Below, piece after piece: positions 8,130-16,722 of a DNA stretch of 34,499 nucleotides (position 1 is the stretch's first letter; every line of letters begins with the position of its first letter). A program made the position numbers and the translations under genes. Below the pieces are notes generated by a model. The model was not told the origin of the DNA, made no database searches, and saw only the letters and a list, made by a program, of their open reading frames with translations. Location: NCBI GenBank assembly GCA_938002815.1, contig CALKZT010000004.1, positions 1-34,499 of the forward strand, read 5' to 3'. The stretch is from an uncultured bacterium (GTDB taxonomy: Bacteria; Desulfobacterota; DSM-4660; Desulfatiglandales; CALKZT01).

Positions 8130-10199
8130 TTGGCATTAGAATTTCTTCTGGAAGTGGGTACTGAGGAAATACCCTCTGCCTATATTGAAAGTGCCTTAAA
8201 CCAAATGGCACAACTGGCAAGAAAATATTTGTCTCAGCACCTAATCGAAATAAGTGGTGAGATAACCACCTTCGGGACGCCGAGAAGGCTGGGATTGATC
8301 ATAAAGGGACTTTCTGAGAGACAGGCAGATACACATAAGGAGATCCTGGGTCCACCGGAGAATGTAGCATATGATAAAGAGGGAAAACCCACCAAAACTT
8401 TATACGCATTTTTAAACAAATTTAAGGCAAGACTTGAAGAACTTACCCTAATAGATACAAATAAAGGCCGATACGTGGTTTTAAAAAGGTTTCAGGAGGG
8501 AAGACCTACCCATGAACTCTTAGCCGAGATCCTTCCGGGGATACTATCCGATATAAATTGGCCCAAATCCATGAGGTGGGGGAATCTCAGGACCTCCTTT
8601 GCAAGGCCTATCCACTGGATAGTAGCCGTGGTGGACGGAAGGATCGTACCTTTTGAATTCGGGGGCGTGAGAAGTGGTAATATCACCTATGGTCACAGAT
8701 TCATGTCCGAGGGTCCCATCGAGGTAAGGGGTGTGGCGGATTATTTGGCTCAGATGGAGAAGGCATGGGTGATGGTGGATATCAACAGGAGGAAAAAGGC
8801 AATAGTGGATCAGATAAGAGAGGTAATTTCCGGGGAAGGCTTAGAGGCAGTAATTGAGGAAGAACTCTTGGATGAGGTGGCAAACCTTGTGGAGTGGCCC
8901 TTTGTGTTAAGGGGGAAATTCGAAGAGAGATTTCTAAATATGCCGGATGAGGTCCTGATAACCGTTATGAAGACCCAACAGAGATACTTCCCTGTGATGG
9001 GAAGTTCCAAAAGATTGGCCCCCTATTTCTTGGTTACAAATAACACAAAGACAGCCGATCCACTAAAGTCTATTAGGGGTAATGAGAGGGTCCTGAGGGC
9101 CAGGTTCCAAGATGCGGAATTTTTCTACCAAGAAGATCTAAAGGTCCCCTTGTTGGATAGGCTTGAAGGACTGAGGGGGGTTATATTTCATGTCTCTTTG
9201 GGCTCCTATTATGATAAGGTCACCAGAATGCTTGAGATTGTCAGGTATCTCGCCCCCACCATTGCACCCCAAAAACAAGACCAAATCGAATTGGTGCTTA
9301 GGCTTTCGAAATGTGACTTATTGACTCACATTGTCTTTGAATTTCCTGAATTGCAGGGGATAATTGGTAGCCATTATGCCTTCAGGGAAGGCTATCCTAT
9401 AGAGATAGCCAGGGCAGTAGAGGAGCATTACTGGCCCCTTAGGGCTAGCGACGATATTTCAAAATCTGATCTCGCAAACTGTGTTGGCATTGCGGATAGG
9501 ATGGATACGATTGTGGGTTTCTTTGCTATTAACCAGATCCCCACAGGGAACACAGACCCATTTGCACTCAGAAGGCATGCTCTTGCGATATTAAGAATAA
9601 TAGATGAGATGGAGTACAATATAAGTCTTTCCGAGCTGATCAAGTTCGTAACAAGAAATTATGCTAAATACATATCCTTGGATAAGGACGAGGTCTTTTC
9701 AAGAGTTTACGATTTTTTTAAAGAAAGGCTAAAACATAAATTTCTGAGATCAGACTATGACCAGGAGATAATTGACTCTGTAGTTAGTTTAGATATAGAT
9801 CCTGTCTATGATGTAAAAAGAAAGATTCAAATACTTCAGCAAAATCGTAGAAGTGATACTGTGTCAAATGTCATTTTGGCTTTTAAAAGAATTAACAACA
9901 TAATTAAAGGACAAGATAAATTCACCTTTCAGACAGATCTACTAAAACAAGAAAGTGAACTTGAACTTATAGGTGCATTTGAAGAGAAAGAGAAATATTT
10001 TAAAGAGATGCTAAAGAAAAGAGATTATCTCGCTGCACTAAATTCCCTCTCTGAGCTCAAGATGTTTATAGACCGACTCTTTGAAGAAGTGGAGATCATG
10101 TCGAAGGATCCAAACATAAGGGCCCAGAGGCTTGGTCTCCTCCTCAAGGTAAGGGAGCTCTTTTTTGGGTGGGCAGACTTCTCAAAACTAAACGTCTAA
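8130..10199 (+). CDS. glyS: Glycyl-tRNA synthetase beta subunit
   Basis: The beta subunit supplies tRNA recognition and has HD-like and anticodon-binding domains. The 689-residue length is normal. It opens with ALEFLLEVGTEEIPSAYIE, the standard beginning, and holds STFGTPRRL-type and MRWG/FARPIHWIVA segments and a late GNTDPFALRRHALAILRII block. The start is a TTG at 8130, seven bases behind a perfect AGGAGG (8118-8123); there is no nearby ATG, so the rare start codon is well supported. The part from about 9600 to 10060 is A+T-rich compared with the rest, with no break in the frame. Confidence 0.96.
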   Translation: MALEFLLEVGTEEIPSAYIESALNQMAQLARKYLSQHLIEISGEITTFGTPRRLGLIIKGLSERQADTHKEILGPPENVAYDKEGKPTKTLYAFLNKFKARLEELTLIDTNKGRYVVLKRFQEGRPTHELLAEILPGILSDINWPKSMRWGNLRTSFARPIHWIVAVVDGRIVPFEFGGVRSGNITYGHRFMSEGPIEVRGVADYLAQMEKAWVMVDINRRKKAIVDQIREVISGEGLEAVIEEELLDEVANLVEWPFVLRGKFEERFLNMPDEVLITVMKTQQRYFPVMGSSKRLAPYFLVTNNTKTADPLKSIRGNERVLRARFQDAEFFYQEDLKVPLLDRLEGLRGVIFHVSLGSYYDKVTRMLEIVRYLAPTIAPQKQDQIELVLRLSKCDLLTHIVFEFPELQGIIGSHYAFREGYPIEIARAVEEHYWPLRASDDISKSDLANCVGIADRMDTIVGFFAINQIPTGNTDPFALRRHALAILRIIDEMEYNISLSELIKFVTRNYAKYISLDKDEVFSRVYDFFKERLKHKFLRSDYDQEIIDSVVSLDIDPVYDVKRKIQILQQNRRSDTVSNVILAFKRINNIIKGQDKFTFQTDLLKQESELELIGAFEEKEKYFKEMLKKRDYLAALNSLSELKMFIDRLFEEVEIMSKDPNIRAQRLGLLLKVRELFFGWADFSKLNV

Positions 10200-10257
10200 G
10201 AGCATTTAACTCTTGATTTCCAGGGGCCCAAAACTACTTGTGTGCTTTTTCTACTAC

Positions 10258-10287
10258 TGTGGGATTTTTCCCACACCCATTATGGGT
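10258..10287. repeat. Two abutting inverted repeats between glyS and lpxC
   Basis: TGTGGGA-TTTT-TCCCACA at 10258-10275 is a perfect 7-base stem with a 4-base loop. It shares its last base with ACCCAT-T-ATGGGT at 10275-10287. No T-run follows. They lie in the 194-base gap 10200-10393, in which I see no gene. They could slow read-through from the glyS operon or bind a regulator. Confidence 0.35.
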
Positions 10288-10393
10288 CTCTACCAGGGAG
10301 AAGCCCTCTAAAAAAGGTTCCCCGGGGCATTAAACTTCGGTGGAATGAAGAATGCAAAGACCTTTGCCAGACCAATTTGTGCCAGGGGATAAA

Positions 10394-11242
10394 ATGCAGA
10401 AGCGGACCATAGCAAAGGGGATAAGCTTGAGGGGTATCGGGCTTCATACAGGTGAAGAGGTTCAAATCAGGATTATGCCAGAGCCATCTGGGAGGGGCAT
10501 ATCATTTTATAGGGTAGACTACCCTGAGAAGGTGTGGATTCCTGGAAACCTAAAGGAGGTCAAGTCCACCTCCTATGCCACCACCATAGGGAGCAATGGG
10601 ACAAGGATATCTACAGTGGAGCACCTCATGTCTGCCCTATATGGCTTGGGGGTAGATAGTGCCTTAGTAGAGGTGAAAGGTCCTGAAATCCCGATAATGG
10701 ATGGAAGCGCCCTTGAATTTGGGGAGGCAATCCAGGAGGCTGGTCTTAGGAGCATAGGGAAAGAGAGAAGGTATTTAAAGATCCTCAAGGAACTCACCGT
10801 GGAGGATGGCCAAAGTTCCATAACGGTAAGGCCCTTCGAGGGTTTCAGGGTACATTATACCATTGAATTTCAGCATCCCCTTATTAATAGGCAGGAGCTT
10901 GAGCTGGATATAGATGAAGAATCCTTCTTAAGACTCATATCCCCTGCAAGGACCTTTGGTTTTCTAAACGAGGTCTATTCCCTTAGAAAGGCGGGCCTTG
11001 CAAAGGGTGGGTCATTGGAAAATGCCGTGGTACTGGACCATAAGAGGGTCTTAAACCCTGAGGGGCTTAGATTCTCTGATGAATTTGTAAGGCACAAGAT
11101 ACTTGATTTTGTAGGGGATATCTCTCTTTTGAGCCTCCCCGTAAAAGGATTTTTTATGGTCAAAAGATCTGGCCATACGCTAAATCATAGGTTTCTAAAA
11201 GAACTTATCGCCAAAAGAGATCACTGGGAGGTCTGTGGATAA
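10394..11242 (+). CDS. lpxC: UDP-3-O-acyl-N-acetylglucosamine deacetylase
   Basis: LpxC is a zinc deacetylase and performs the committed step of lipid A synthesis in the cytoplasm. From ATG 10394 the protein has 282 residues. I chose this ATG because GGGGATAAA precedes it and MQKRTIAKGISLRGIGLHTG fits the usual start; an upstream ATG at 10352 would add 14 residues. Zinc ligands are H77 (in STVEHLMSAL), H234 and D238 (in FVRHKILDFVGD). Likely catalytic residues are E76 and H261 (in SGHTLNHRF). PARTFGFLNEV and KGGSLENAVVLD are also typical. It stands between two inverted repeats and may be its own transcription unit. Confidence 0.95.
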   Translation: MQKRTIAKGISLRGIGLHTGEEVQIRIMPEPSGRGISFYRVDYPEKVWIPGNLKEVKSTSYATTIGSNGTRISTVEHLMSALYGLGVDSALVEVKGPEIPIMDGSALEFGEAIQEAGLRSIGKERRYLKILKELTVEDGQSSITVRPFEGFRVHYTIEFQHPLINRQELELDIDEESFLRLISPARTFGFLNEVYSLRKAGLAKGGSLENAVVLDHKRVLNPEGLRFSDEFVRHKILDFVGDISLLSLPVKGFFMVKRSGHTLNHRFLKELIAKRDHWEVCG

Positions 11243-11267
11243 TCTATAGCCAAGTTATCCTCCTCCG

Positions 11268-11289
11268 TTAGGGGAAATTTCCCACCTAA
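11268..11289. repeat. Imperfect palindrome upstream of TRAP operon
   Basis: TTAGG and CCTAA flank the perfect palindrome GGAAATTTCC, with a two-base bulge (CA) on the right side; the core can be read as GGGAAATTTCCC at 11272-11283. It lies 26 bases after lpxC and about 70 bases upstream of the proposed dctP promoter. It could be an operator or an end-of-transcript structure for lpxC. Confidence 0.35.
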
Positions 11290-11355
11290 AAGCTTAAACT
11301 TTTCCATCAGATACCCATTAGAAGAGGCTTCTATCTTCAGAAACCACAATAACCG

Positions 11356-11385
11356 TTGACACCTTGCCCTTCCATAGGCTATAGA
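11356..11385 (+). promoter_or_regulatory. Predicted promoter of dctP operon
   Basis: A perfect TTGACA (11356-11361) is followed after 18 bases by TATAGA (11380-11385, 4 of 6 matches to TATAAT). The dctP ATG is at 11415, behind AGGGAGG at 11403-11409, leaving a short leader. Confidence 0.45.
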
Positions 11386-11414
11386 GGGCCAAATACCTTT
11401 TCAGGGAGGTTGAG

Positions 11415-12485
11415 ATGAAGTTAGGGAAAATGCTCTTTGTTTTAGGGGTTGCTGGTCTGGTGCTCCTTTTAGGGGTAAGTGGTGGTCATGCCAAGATGCA
11501 GGTAAAGTTTGGGCATGTGGCACCACACGGCCACGGTCAGACCATAGCGGTTGACTACTTTGCCAAGTATGTATTTGACAAGACCAATGGCGAGATAGAG
11601 ATAAAGACCTTCCCCATGGGCCAGCTGGGTGGTGAGAGGTCCATGGCAGAGCAGGTCCAGGCAGGGACGATACAGATTGCCTCAATTACCACTGCTGTGC
11701 TATCCAACTTTGTCCCTCAGGCAGCGATCCTGGATCTACCTTTCTTGTTCCCCGACAGAAGGACGGCATATACAGTACTTGGAAGCGAGGTGCGGGAACT
11801 CCTCTTTGATTTCTTCCCCAAAAAGGGGTTTGTGGCGTTAGGATTTACGGAAAATGAGTTTAGGGATCTCACCAATTCCAAAAGGCCCATAAAGTCACCT
11901 GTTGATCTACAAGGTCTAAAGATCAGAACAATGGAAAGCCCTATTTTTATCGACACCTACAAACAATTGGGGGCTAATCCTGTACCAATGCCCTTCCCCG
12001 AGATATATAACGCACTTCAACAAGGGGTGATAGACGGACAGGACAATCCCCTCTACACCTCCATACTCATGAAGTTTACAGAGGTAAACAAATTTGCCAC
12101 AATCAGTGGCCATCTCCTCACAGAATGTATAATCATCGTAAACCAGGATTGGTGGAACAAACTAAAGCCTGAATACCAACAGATCTTAAAGGAAGCAGCA
12201 TACAATACAGAGGTGGTAAACAGGGGTTATACCTTGCAGGATACACTGGCATTAAAGAAACTTGCCAAGATAGATCAGAGTACCTGCAAAGAGACACCTG
12301 GCCCAAGTATATATGAAGTCCTTAAGAGCCAAAATGTGCAGGTGGTGGAATTGACTGCAAAGGATAAGGAGGAGTTCAAGAAGGCAGTGGAACCTATCTA
12401 CAAGAAATACAGAGAGGAGATAGGAGGCGAATTCTTTGATCTCTTCATGGCCAAGATCAAAGAGGTGACCAAGAATATAAAGTAG
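11415..12485 (+). CDS. dctP: TRAP transporter solute-binding protein, DctP family
   Basis: This is the periplasmic receptor that captures an organic acid and delivers it to the DctQM permease. It has 356 residues with a signal peptide cut near A26 (SGGHA/KMQVKFGH). The conserved arginine that grips the substrate carboxylate is R171 in GLKIRTMES, and QGVIDGQDNP at 203-212 is the standard binding-cleft segment. Such receptors bind C4-dicarboxylates, lactate, pyruvate, 2-oxoacids, sialic acid and others; the sequence alone does not decide. The downstream 2-hydroxyacid dehydrogenase favours lactate or glycolate. A hairpin separates it from dctQ. Its G+C is about half, much higher than dctQ. Confidence 0.94.
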   Translation: MKLGKMLFVLGVAGLVLLLGVSGGHAKMQVKFGHVAPHGHGQTIAVDYFAKYVFDKTNGEIEIKTFPMGQLGGERSMAEQVQAGTIQIASITTAVLSNFVPQAAILDLPFLFPDRRTAYTVLGSEVRELLFDFFPKKGFVALGFTENEFRDLTNSKRPIKSPVDLQGLKIRTMESPIFIDTYKQLGANPVPMPFPEIYNALQQGVIDGQDNPLYTSILMKFTEVNKFATISGHLLTECIIIVNQDWWNKLKPEYQQILKEAAYNTEVVNRGYTLQDTLALKKLAKIDQSTCKETPGPSIYEVLKSQNVQVVELTAKDKEEFKKAVEPIYKKYREEIGGEFFDLFMAKIKEVTKNIK

Positions 12486-12490
12486 CCCGG

Positions 12491-12513
12491 TGGGCAGGGG
12501 TATTCCCTGCCCA
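12491..12513 (+). promoter_or_regulatory. Stable hairpin in dctP-dctQ gap
   Basis: TGGGCAGGG, loop GTATT, CCCTGCCCA form a perfect 9-base G+C-rich stem seven bases after the dctP stop. No T-run follows, so it is not a classic terminator. It fits an mRNA-stabilising or partial-termination element that raises receptor over permease levels. The dctQ ATG starts eight bases after the stem. Confidence 0.6.
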
Positions 12514-12521
12514 GAATTTCA

Positions 12522-13004
12522 ATGAAAAAGCTACTGACAAAATTAGAAAGAATAGAAGAGAATTTCCTTGGTTTTACATTAATAGCTGTTGCTCTCTTTG
12601 TGTTTATTCAGGTTATCTTGAGATACGGATTTAAATTAGCACCCTCTTGGGGGGAAGAACTTGATAGATATATAGCAATAATGCTTACATTTATGGGCAC
12701 CAGTTTGGGTGTCAAGTATAATACACATTTCAATGTTGAAGCTTTTATTCAATTTGTTCCTAAAGGTATACAAAGGTACATCAATTTGTTGGTTTATATG
12801 CTTTGCTCAGTTTTTTTTGGAGTTATTGTTTATCTTACAATCTTAAATATATCCAAACTTTCCAGATTTGGTTCCATGACCCCAACCTTAAGAATCCCTA
12901 TGTATGTACCTTACATACCCATAAGTGTATTTTGTGCCATTGCATCTTTAAGATATATACTGAAGGCAGTTAACCAATTAGTGTCTAAAAAGGATAGTGG
13001 ATAA
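12522..13004 (+). CDS. dctQ: TRAP transporter small membrane subunit, DctQ family
   Basis: This is the small subunit that pairs with DctM in the inner membrane. It has 160 residues with four predicted membrane helices at roughly 15-35, 50-65, 85-107 and 128-148. The family motif SWGEELDRY is at 42-50, followed by MGTSLGVKYNTHFNVEAF. No Shine-Dalgarno sequence is visible in front of ATG 12522: the bases are CCCAGAATTTCA, directly after a hairpin. The gene is strikingly A+T-rich next to dctP (hand counts of three 60-base lines give 24, 20 and 16 G+C). Confidence 0.93.
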   Translation: MKKLLTKLERIEENFLGFTLIAVALFVFIQVILRYGFKLAPSWGEELDRYIAIMLTFMGTSLGVKYNTHFNVEAFIQFVPKGIQRYINLLVYMLCSVFFGVIVYLTILNISKLSRFGSMTPTLRIPMYVPYIPISVFCAIASLRYILKAVNQLVSKKDSG

Positions 13005-13022
13005 CGGTTACAAAAAATATCC

Positions 13023-14300
13023 ATGTTCACTGCACTCATAATTAGTTTTGTCCTCCTTTTAATACTTGGGGTGCCTATCTCGGTTACCTTGGCCAGTGTA
13101 ACGATGATAGTCCTCTACTTTTTCACTCCTTCCCCTTTGATAGCCATACCACAGCAACTCTTCAATGGACTCGATAATTTTGTGATGCTTTCGGTACCTT
13201 TTTTCATCCTGGCAGGATCCATTATGACCCAAGGGGGTATGGCCAAGAGATTGATAGATGTAATGAACTTCTTGATTGGCCACATAAGGGGAGGAGGGGC
13301 GATTGCTGCTATTTTGAGCTGTTTATTTTTTGCGGCCTTAAGTGGTTCGAGCCCTGCTACGGTAGTAGCCATTGGTTCCATTATGATTCCAGCCCTCAAG
13401 AGGTCAGGGTATCCAGAGGGATTTAGCATAGGTCTCCTCACCACTGCAGGGTCTTTGGGGATTGTGATACCCCCAAGCATTCCCATGATATTCTATGCCC
13501 TTGTGATGAATGTCTCTGTGGCAGAGCTCTTCATGGCAGGGATATTGCCAGGGATTATGATTGCTCTATGTTTTATGATCTACTCTTTCATATTGGCCAG
13601 AAAGAACAACTGGAGGTTTGAAAGGAAGATCCCATTTAGGGAGGGTATCGGATATCTGAAAGAGGGCAGCTGGGCCCTCATGCTACCCGTAATAGTACTG
13701 GGAGGTATATATTCGGGTATATTTACCCCCACTGAGGCAGCTGCCATATCAGTGGCATATTCTCTATTTGTGGAACTCTTCATATATAAAGAACTGAGCT
13801 ATGAAAAGCTGAGAAAGGCTGCTGTGGAATCAGCGGTTTTAAGTGGGAGCTTGCTCTTTATCCTCTCATGTGCCATGAGTTTCATATGGCTCCTTACTAC
13901 AGAGCAGATCCCTGAAAGGCTGGCAGAGGCCACAATGCAAATTGCCAAGACACCCAAAATGTTCCTTTTTATGGTGGTAATCCTATTCCTTTTTATGGGT
14001 TCGTTTATAGACGATGTATCGGCCATGATGATTTTGTCTCCGCTCTTTTTTGAAACCTTGAGGAGATTCAACATAGACCTTGTCCATTATGGTATTGTCA
14101 TGGTCTTGGTAATTGAATATGGATTTTTGACTCCTCCCTTTGGCCTGAATCTATTTGTGGCAATGGGGCTTACAAAAAAGTCATTGATAGAGGTGAGTAA
14201 GGCTGTTTTGCCTTTTTTAATAATACTGCTGGTGTGTCTGCTTATCTGTACCTATGTGCCCTGGATCTCCCTTTATTTACCCACTACCTTTTTGAGGTGA
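13023..14300 (+). CDS. dctM: TRAP transporter large membrane subunit, DctM family
   Basis: This is the sodium-coupled transport subunit of the TRAP system. The 425-residue length is standard and the sequence is almost entirely membrane helices. Family blocks are GVPISVTLAS at the start, FFILAGSIMTQGGMAKRL, the GSSPATVVAIGSIMIPALKR segment, GIVIPPSIPMI, and GIFTPTEAAAISVAYSL. The start ATG 13023 has no clear Shine-Dalgarno sequence (TACAAAAAATATCC precedes it), so translation may depend on coupling to dctQ 18 bases upstream. The FAD dehydrogenase gene begins one base after its stop. Confidence 0.95.
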   Translation: MFTALIISFVLLLILGVPISVTLASVTMIVLYFFTPSPLIAIPQQLFNGLDNFVMLSVPFFILAGSIMTQGGMAKRLIDVMNFLIGHIRGGGAIAAILSCLFFAALSGSSPATVVAIGSIMIPALKRSGYPEGFSIGLLTTAGSLGIVIPPSIPMIFYALVMNVSVAELFMAGILPGIMIALCFMIYSFILARKNNWRFERKIPFREGIGYLKEGSWALMLPVIVLGGIYSGIFTPTEAAAISVAYSLFVELFIYKELSYEKLRKAAVESAVLSGSLLFILSCAMSFIWLLTTEQIPERLAEATMQIAKTPKMFLFMVVILFLFMGSFIDDVSAMMILSPLFFETLRRFNIDLVHYGIVMVLVIEYGFLTPPFGLNLFVAMGLTKKSLIEVSKAVLPFLIILLVCLLICTYVPWISLYLPTTFLR

Positions 14301-14301
14301 G

Positions 14302-15672
14302 ATGAAGAGACGAGATATAGAGATACTTTCAGGCTTCGTTGAACCCCAAAGGGCATCCTGGGGAGAGTCTGTTTTGGACCTTCACTCAAAGGACCAATCC
14401 CATCATGGGCCTCACAGGCCAGAGCTTGTAATCTGGCCCCTCTATGTCCATGAGGTCTCAAGGATCCTTGCCTACTGCAATGAACATGAGATCCCTGTCA
14501 CTGCCTGGGGTTCAGGTTCAAGCCTGGAGGGCAACCCTGTTCCGGTGATGGGAGGGGTAGTCCTCAACTTTACCCAGATGAATAGGATCCTTACCCTCAG
14601 GGCAAATGACTTTCAGGTAGATGTGGAGCCGGGACTTATATATCAGGACCTAAATGAGAGGCTCAGGCCTTTGGGGCTCTTTTTTCCCCCTGATCCTGGG
14701 GCAAGGGCCACCATTGGTGGGATGATAGGGAACAATGCCAGTGGCACCAGGACAGTAAAATATGGGAGCACGAAGGACTATGTCCTGAGGTTGAAGGTGG
14801 TCTTGGCCAACGGAGAGGTAATATCCATCGGATCCAGGGCCTCAAAGAGCTCTTCAGGTTATGACCTCTTGCACCTTTTTGTGGGCTCTGAAGGTACCCT
14901 TGGAATAATAGTGGAGGCCACTTTGAAACTGGTGGGCATGCCCCCCGATTCCTCTGCGATGCTGGCTAGCTTCAGGGAGATTAGGTCCGCTGGGGAGGCA
15001 GTCTTTGGTATAATGAGAGCTGGTTTAGAACCCGCAGCCTTAGAGGTTTTATCCACAGAATGTGTGGAATTGATAAAAAAGGAGACAGGACTCCAAATAG
15101 AGTCCGGGAATTTACTCTTTGTGGAGTTCTTGGGTCCAGGCAAGTCCTATCTGTGGGAGGTAACCAGCCTTTGTGAGGATATACTGAGGGAGAATGGGGC
15201 TGTCTATCTTGAGAAGGGAATAGGAAGGGACAAAAGGGACCAGATATTTAGGGCAAGGCATCAACTGGGTGAGATGATCATAAGGAATCATCCCAATAGG
15301 GGTTTTTTGACCACTGATGTGGCTGTACCCATAAGCCACTTCCCCGAGCTTTTGGTGTATGCAAGGGAACTTACAGCGGGGGTAAACTTTCCCGCTTATG
15401 TCTTCTCCCATGCAGGGAATGGGAATATCCATGTGGTCCTGATGGGCAAAAAAGAGGATAGAGAAGAGTGGGCTAAGATAGGTATGGTAAACGACAGTAT
15501 CGTAAAGAAGGCCTTGGAAGTGGAAGGTACTTCCACAGGAGAGCACGGGGTTGGGATTGGAAAGTCCAAATTTATGGAATTGGAGCACAAGTCCTCCCTG
15601 CCTTGGATGAAGAGGGTAAAAGAACTCTTCGATCCCAAAGGCATCCTAAATCCCAAAAAGATCTTCTTATGA
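14302..15672 (+). CDS. FAD-linked D-lactate/glycolate dehydrogenase (GlcD/Dld1 type)
   Basis: This belongs to the PCMH-type flavoproteins that oxidise D-2-hydroxyacids to 2-oxoacids and pass electrons to a membrane or protein acceptor. It has 456 residues. The N-terminal FAD-binding domain carries WGSGSSLEGN (69-78), FPPDPG (128-133) and GGMIGNNASGTR (139-150). The C-terminal FAD-oxidase domain carries HAGNGNIHVV (370-379) and GEHGVGIGK (413-421), both typical of the D-lactate dehydrogenase/GlcD group. No Fe-S partner (GlcF-like) is encoded beside it. It is directly behind dctM, and GAGGTGAG serves as ribosome site. Substrate may be D-lactate, glycolate or a longer 2-hydroxyacid. Confidence 0.9.
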   Translation: MKRRDIEILSGFVEPQRASWGESVLDLHSKDQSHHGPHRPELVIWPLYVHEVSRILAYCNEHEIPVTAWGSGSSLEGNPVPVMGGVVLNFTQMNRILTLRANDFQVDVEPGLIYQDLNERLRPLGLFFPPDPGARATIGGMIGNNASGTRTVKYGSTKDYVLRLKVVLANGEVISIGSRASKSSSGYDLLHLFVGSEGTLGIIVEATLKLVGMPPDSSAMLASFREIRSAGEAVFGIMRAGLEPAALEVLSTECVELIKKETGLQIESGNLLFVEFLGPGKSYLWEVTSLCEDILRENGAVYLEKGIGRDKRDQIFRARHQLGEMIIRNHPNRGFLTTDVAVPISHFPELLVYARELTAGVNFPAYVFSHAGNGNIHVVLMGKKEDREEWAKIGMVNDSIVKKALEVEGTSTGEHGVGIGKSKFMELEHKSSLPWMKRVKELFDPKGILNPKKIFL

Positions 15673-15681
15673 GGTGTTACG

Positions 15682-16722
15682 ATGGAGTGGGACTGGGATA
15701 GGCTTAAAAGAAGACAGGATACGAGAAAAGTACCTGACCTGGACGGAATATTTAAGAACTTTGGGAGGCTAAACACCAAAATCCCCGGGGGAGGAATGGG
15801 GCTCTTTATCTTCATTGTAATGCTAATCTGGGGGTTTACCTGTGTATATACGATTGGTGCAGATGAAACAGGGGTCGTCCAGAGGTTCGGTAAGTTTGTG
15901 AGGTTGTCACCCCCAGGGTTAAATTTCAAGCTTCCGGCAGGGATAGAGAGTCTAAAGACGGTGAAGACCAGGTATGTATTCAAAGAAGAATTTGGATTTA
16001 GGACCGTGGAGCCGGGCATTAGGACCACGTATGCCACAAAAGGGGCCTTTGAGGCAGAATCCTTGATGCTCACAGGGGATCTAAATGTGGCAGTAGTTCC
16101 TTGGGTCGTACAATACAGGATAGAGGATCCCTACAGGTATCTTTTCAAGGTAAGGGATGTGAGATCTACCCTGAGGGATCTCGCAGAGGCCACCATGAGA
16201 CTTGTTGTGGGAGATAGGAGTATAAACGAGGTGATAAGCAAGAGGGAGGAGATGGCTAAAGAGGCTATGGGAGTCCTCCAAAATGAACTGGACAAGGCAG
16301 AAACGGGGATAAGGATCGTGACCATAGAGATGAAAAGGACCAATGTCCCAGAGCCTGTACAGCCTTCCTTCAACGAGGTGAACCAGGCCCTTCAAGAAAA
16401 GGAGAGGACTATATACCAAGCAAAGGAAGAATACAATAAGGCAATACCTGCTGCACGTGGGCAGGCAGAAAAGATAATAAGCGAGGCTGAGGGATATGCA
16501 TTAGAGAGGGTGAATAGGGCAAAGGGAGAGACGAACAGGTTCTTGGCCCTTTACAAGGAATACCTGAAGGCACCAGAGGTTACTAAGAGGAGGCTTTATC
16601 TGGAGACCTTAAACGAAGTATACGAAAAGGTGGGTGATGTGGTACTGGTGGATGAAGAATTAAAAAGTCTGATACCATTTTTGAATCTCTCCAAGGAAGG
16701 ACAAAAAGGGGTTCAGAAATGA
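15682..16722 (+). CDS. hflK: HflK-like SPFH/band 7 membrane protein
   Basis: HflK and HflC form a large cage on the periplasmic side of the inner membrane that encloses and modulates the FtsH protease. This 346-residue protein has a short basic cytoplasmic N-terminus, one membrane helix at about 39-58, then the SPFH domain starting at ADETGVVQRFGKFVRLSPPG and a long helix (ERTIYQAKEEYNKAIPAARG onward, rich in Ala, Glu, Lys). The long Gly/Met-rich N-terminus of some HflK proteins is reduced here. It lies nine bases behind the dehydrogenase gene and overlaps hflC by four bases. Confidence 0.92.
   Translation: MEWDWDRLKRRQDTRKVPDLDGIFKNFGRLNTKIPGGGMGLFIFIVMLIWGFTCVYTIGADETGVVQRFGKFVRLSPPGLNFKLPAGIESLKTVKTRYVFKEEFGFRTVEPGIRTTYATKGAFEAESLMLTGDLNVAVVPWVVQYRIEDPYRYLFKVRDVRSTLRDLAEATMRLVVGDRSINEVISKREEMAKEAMGVLQNELDKAETGIRIVTIEMKRTNVPEPVQPSFNEVNQALQEKERTIYQAKEEYNKAIPAARGQAEKIISEAEGYALERVNRAKGETNRFLALYKEYLKAPEVTKRRLYLETLNEVYEKVGDVVLVDEELKSLIPFLNLSKEGQKGVQK

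Noticed and set aside
12533-12545. TACTGACAAAAT in dctQ, matching the right half of the PadR palindrome
   Set aside because: It is inside the dctQ coding sequence and lacks the left half of the palindrome, so it is likely chance.
15396-16073. 225-codon open frame on the minus strand
   Set aside because: It lies opposite the dehydrogenase-hflK junction, where two well-supported genes are on the plus strand; it is Pro/Ser-rich and has no family motif.
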